A stretch of DNA of 49,417 nt from an uncultured Prevotellaceae bacterium (GTDB lineage: Bacteria > Bacteroidota > Bacteroidia > Bacteroidales > Muribaculaceae), in the NCBI GenBank assembly GCA_937916085.1, contig CALGGO010000115.1, positions 1 through 49,417 of the forward strand, written 5' to 3'. Shown here in pieces: positions 47,618 through 49,417 of this stretch. Within the stretch, counting starts at the first letter, position 1; each line of letters begins with the position of its first letter. The notes beneath the pieces are model-generated. The model ran no database searches and was not told where the DNA came from. It saw only the letters and a program-made list of their open reading frames with translations. The position numbers and the translations under genes were made by a program.

Positions 47618-48031
47618 ATTGATGTGATATATAACTATAATAAAAACGCAAGCTCACCTCGCTTTATTGCACGCGCGCGATATTTAGTTGTGAGTGGAGA
47701 TATAGAGATGAGATGGTCGCCTCCAATACCATTCCCAAATAATACCAGCACGAGCGTAGACTCATATAACAACTTCAAACTTCAATGATACAAATATGGG
47801 GCATAAAACGAAGTGGTAGAGTAGGGGAGAGCCACAAACAAGCCGAAAGCCGTTTGTTTACAACGAGTTAGAGAGAATAGGAAAAAACGCCCCAGAAAAA
47901 CGAAACGGTTTACAACGCTTTACATTTGGCTTACATCAGGGAGCATGAAGGGAGCGTTTCGGAGGCTATTTCTTTACATCGGGCTTTGCGGATCGTCCGA
48001 AATGGCAGGGTAGGGTAGGTGGTTGTGATGG
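47618..48031. other. Long non-coding gap before the mobile-like end
   Basis: About 410 bases without a supportable gene. It contains GTTTACAACG twice (47856-47865 and 47908-47917, 52 bases apart) and several more TTTACA/TTTACAT words up to 47975. None of the 7-9-bp arrays typical of the other gaps is present, so the character of the DNA changes here. A CATATTTG on the minus strand near 47791 is a poor promoter candidate for the PorE-like gene. Confidence 0.6.
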
Positions 48032-48054
48032 AGCGACGTCGGTCGCTTTTTTTT
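48032..48054 (+). terminator. Terminator in the right-hand gap
   Basis: AGCGAC/GTCGCT stem (48032-48047) followed by an eight-T run on the plus strand. No recognised rightward gene lies directly before it, so either a small transcript or an unrecognised ORF ends here. Confidence 0.7.
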
Positions 48055-48108
48055 GTTCCGTTTTTGAAAATACTATTTGCAAAATTCTTCCATATAATAA
48101 TTATTTGG

Positions 48109-48116
48109 TATATTTG
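48109..48116 (+). promoter_or_regulatory. -7 box of the 78-residue gene
   Basis: TATATTTG followed by C, 19 bases before the ATG at 48136, giving a leader of about 12 bases. No good -33 box. Confidence 0.5.
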
Positions 48117-48135
48117 CACCCAAATTGAGAACGAT

Positions 48136-48372
48136 ATGGCAAAAGTGATACATGTACATCTACTATGCAGGGGCCGATATGAGCGCAAGGACTACTATTT
48201 TGCAAGCATTTCGGCCATTTACACGGTGCTGAAGCCCGAAGATGTCGGTGCGACGAAGAACTACCTGTTACACGCTGGGCTGTCAGGAAACGGCACTGTG
48301 ATAACGAGGAAGGCCATTATAAAGCAATCTACGCTTATACGTTGCCCGAGGCAACACACAGGCGCAGAATGA
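48136..48372 (+). CDS. Small protein, conserved-looking, unknown function
   Basis: 78 residues. Begins MAKVIHVHLLCRGRYERKDY and continues 'YFASISAIYTVLKPEDVGAT' and 'KNYLLHAGLSGNGTVITRKA'. It has no signal peptide. From memory, closely similar small proteins occur in Bacteroidetes genomes, often around mobile DNA; they have no known function. The last ten residues (after STLIR) look unlike the rest and may come from a small frameshift or a new stop. It has its own -7 box and a terminator, so it is probably a single transcription unit. Confidence 0.65.
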   Translation: MAKVIHVHLLCRGRYERKDYYFASISAIYTVLKPEDVGATKNYLLHAGLSGNGTVITRKAIIKQSTLIRCPRQHTGAE

Positions 48373-48378
48373 CGTAAA

Positions 48379-48454
48379 AACGCCGTTAGAACGGCTTTCT
48401 GGCGGCGTTATATTTGAATGCTGTTCGGGGGAGTAGGACGCTCCCCCATTTTTG
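48379..48454 (+). terminator. Double terminator of the 78-residue gene
   Basis: First hairpin AACGCCG/CGGCGTT (48379-48409), with an alternative inner GCCGTT/AACGGC pair; second hairpin GGGGGAG/CTCCCCC (48427-48447) followed by ATTTTTG. The second is a classical rho-independent terminator on the plus strand. Confidence 0.85.
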
Positions 48455-48478
48455 TGCCCCAATGTGCTGTTTTTTACG

Positions 48479-48586
48479 GTTAGGGTTACATTTAGGGTTA
48501 CAGTTTAGGGTTACATTTTGCCCGTTGTGTGGTTAGTTGTTTAGGGTTACATTATTATATAGTTTAGGGTTACATTTAGGGTTACA
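48479..48586. repeat. Six copies of TTTAGGGTTACA
   Basis: Copies start at 48479 (first base differs), 48491, 48504, 48540, 48563 and 48575; spacings of 12, 13, 36, 23 and 12 are near multiples of 12. All are in the same orientation. Arrays like this bind a protein cooperatively: replication initiator, transposase at a phage end, or a regulator. A 13-base T-run follows at 48594. Confidence 0.9.
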
Positions 48587-48856
48587 TTTGCCGTTTTTTT
48601 TTTTTTGCTACCAACGGGGAAAATGGACTATTTCAGCAAGTCAAAGCCGATTTTTGCGGTTTTAAGGTGGGGAAACTGCCACCTTATTGCACCCTCATAC
48701 ATTATTATATATAGTGCGCAAATCCCCTATTTATAAGGGTTTTGCTGTGTTTTTCGTCTGTTTTTGCCTCTCAAAATGCGTGCGTGTGGCTTGTGTGGGT
48801 GCCTGGTGTGTGTCTGGGTGGTTACCACTTGCCGCCTCGAATGATTTTGAAAGGCA
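48587..48856. other. Non-coding stretch between the repeats and the repressor gene
   Basis: No supportable ORF. It holds a 13-T run (48594-48606), a hairpin AAGGTGG/CCACCTT (48664-48685), and a weak hairpin around CCCTA/TAAGGG (48724-48739) that could end the leftward repressor transcript. The T/G-rich stretch 48740-48830 has no recognised feature. Confidence 0.5.
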
Positions 48857-49252
48857 TCACCCTGCACTGGCAATACTTGAAGTTTGAACATCGGATGCAT
48901 TGTCCCCCCTACGCCGTTCAAGTTCTTCAATACGAGCTTTAAGCCGACCTATCTCCTCGGCTTGTTCCGCAATACGATCGAGGAACATGGACGTATCTCC
49001 CTGTTGCGTCTCTGGTTTGTCGGAGATAAAAGGCTCCCCCTCTCCCATTATGATCCAGTCGATATTGACAGATGGGTATGATAATTTCAGACGGCGGAGC
49101 ATCTCGACCGACAACTTCTTTCTTCCACTTTTTATGTCGCTAATTCCAGCCTTGTTTGTCTCTAATATGCTGGCGGCTTCGACATAATCGGCTATTGCCC
49201 CACCCTTTCTTAAATCGTCCAAAATTTGAACGAATCTGAGATTTTCACCCAT
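48857..49252 (-). CDS. Phage-type CI-like repressor with coiled-coil C terminus
   Basis: 131 residues. The N-terminal helix-turn-helix spans about residues 17-45, with 'ADYVEAASILETNKAGISDI' (the recognition helix region) and 'SGRKKLSVEMLRRLKLSYPS'. 'VNIDWIIMGEGEPFI' is the typical end of this domain in Bacteroidetes phage and mobile-element repressors. The C-terminal half is a linker, then 'RIAEQAEEIGRLKARIEELE', a short coiled coil, in place of the S24 peptidase domain of LexA/CI. So it is probably not SOS-cleaved, and dimerises through the coiled coil. Divergent from the gene starting at 49406. Confidence 0.85.
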   Translation of the reverse strand: MGENLRFVQILDDLRKGGAIADYVEAASILETNKAGISDIKSGRKKLSVEMLRRLKLSYPSVNIDWIIMGEGEPFISDKPETQQGDTSMFLDRIAEQAEEIGRLKARIEELERRRGDNASDVQTSSIASAG

Positions 49253-49265
49253 AATTTTATCTTCG

Positions 49266-49311
49266 GTATGAAAAATTACGCCAAAATGTTTTGTAGTATG
49301 AAATTTTCATA
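49266..49311. promoter_or_regulatory. Candidate repressor operators (GTATGAAA sites)
   Basis: A perfect inverted repeat TATGAAA-T-TTTCATA (49297-49311) lies between the -33 and -7 boxes of the rightward promoter. A second GTATGAAA (49266-49273) is 30 bases to the left. CGCCAAA at 49279-49285 recurs at 49346-49352 and in inverse at 49363-49369. Placement is that of repressor operators; binding is inferred. Confidence 0.65.
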
Positions 49312-49320
49312 TTATCTTTG
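49290..49320 (+). promoter_or_regulatory. Rightward phage-type promoter
   Basis: TTTG (49290-49293), exact 19-base spacer, TATCTTTG (49313-49320) followed by C. The best consensus promoter in the window. Start near 49327. Confidence 0.85.
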
Positions 49321-49326
49321 CAGCGT

Positions 49327-49341
49327 GTTAATGATATTAAC
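49327..49341. promoter_or_regulatory. Inverted repeat at the overlap of two promoters
   Basis: GTTAAT-GAT-ATTAAC, a perfect 6-bp inverted repeat with 3-base spacer, centred where both predicted transcripts start. Candidate operator for a second regulator, for example the product of the gene at 49406. Confidence 0.6.
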
Positions 49342-49348
49342 GCCGCGC

Positions 49349-49356
49349 CAAAGGTA
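49349..49356 (-). promoter_or_regulatory. Leftward -7 box for the repressor gene
   Basis: TACCTTTG on the minus strand; the -33 position lacks TTTG, as expected for a weaker or activated promoter. Start near 49342, leader about 90 bases. Sits to the right of the rightward promoter, so the two face each other. Confidence 0.6.
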
Positions 49357-49405
49357 CGAAAATTTGGCGAGACTAACGAAAAATAACAGTTAAAAGTCAA
49401 GAAAC

Positions 49406-49417
49406 ATGGACGAAATT
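49406..49417 (+). CDS. Start of a rightward gene, cut by the window edge
   Basis: ATG-GAC-GAA-ATT (M-D-E-I) lies 79 bases after the predicted start of the rightward promoter and is cut off by the window. The position opposite a repressor suggests an early phage or element gene (Cro- or Ner-like, or a transposase operon). Only four codons are visible; identity unknown. Confidence 0.5.

Noticed and set aside
47945..48013. 22-codon ORF before the terminator at 48032
   Set aside because: Begins MKGAFRRLFLY and ends after 22 codons with no leader, promoter or recognised family; could be chance.
47618..48031. tRNA or att site marking prophage integration
   Set aside because: No tRNA arms or TTCRA loop could be found, and no direct repeat pairing with the rest of the window identifies an attachment site.
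48479..48586. Telomere-like TTAGGG repeats
   Set aside because: The unit is a 12-mer (TTTAGGGTTACA), interspersed and internal, not hexamer tandem at a DNA end; a linear bacterial telomere is not supported.

Overview
The window reads as chromosome of an anaerobic member of the Bacteroidales. The evidence is the gene content (complete Bat/aerotolerance operon, type IX secretion core, MenA, PorE-like OmpA lipoprotein) and the recurring Bacteroidetes promoter signature TTTG-N19/20-TAnnTTTG, found in good form upstream of several genes. The genus cannot be fixed from sequence alone; a Prevotella- or Muribaculaceae-like gut or oral lineage is plausible. No rRNA, tRNA, CRISPR array or intact insertion sequence was found.

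Layout: 1-410 holds phage-like scraps and a divergent promoter pair. 453-1902 (minus) has an SH3/zinc-ribbon protein, a 50-codon basic gene and recR. 2030-12071 is a glycerol-3-phosphate regulon: glpA-glpB-glpC-glpT-glpQ-porin on the minus strand, and a divergent DeoR-type regulator on the plus strand. Together these would take up glycerophosphodiesters (porin), hydrolyse them (GlpQ), import glycerol-3-phosphate (GlpT) and oxidise it (GlpABC), probably feeding menaquinone; menA lies at 42.3-43.2 kb. 12671-17923 (plus) has a PlsC-like acyltransferase, a membrane metallophosphoesterase, Tex and a small HTH protein. 18095-18808 is a PAP2 phosphatase. 18966-27663 (minus) is the MoxR-DUF58-BatD-like-BatA-B-C-D-E operon. 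27907-29400 has a small lipoprotein and prmC. 29997-34671 has lysA, a TIGR04076-type protein, a DUF4923-like protein, a GT2 glycosyltransferase with a degenerate DXD motif, and an acyltransferase-3. 34799-42177 is the type IX secretion locus porT-porP-gldK-gldL-gldM-gldN, and a PorE-like protein follows at 45209-47617. Between them lie menA, a lipoprotein, a YfcE-like phosphodiesterase and ribE. From about 47.7 kb the sequence changes character and ends in a phage-type immunity region: a leftward repressor gene, an operator-dense control region with two facing promoters, and the first four codons of a rightward gene.

The most unusual signal is in the spaces between genes. Some twenty intergenic gaps are filled with degenerate tandem words of strict 7-, 8- or 9-bp period. 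A handful of word families recur at distant loci, sometimes in the same order, and the arrays often stop exactly at a start or stop codon. There are also two copies of an AT-rich element with inverted ends sharing a 31-bp perfect match, a perfect 28-bp palindrome inside the Bat operon, a possible three-way RNA junction at 12.2 kb, and six copies of TTTAGGGTTACA near the putative phage end.
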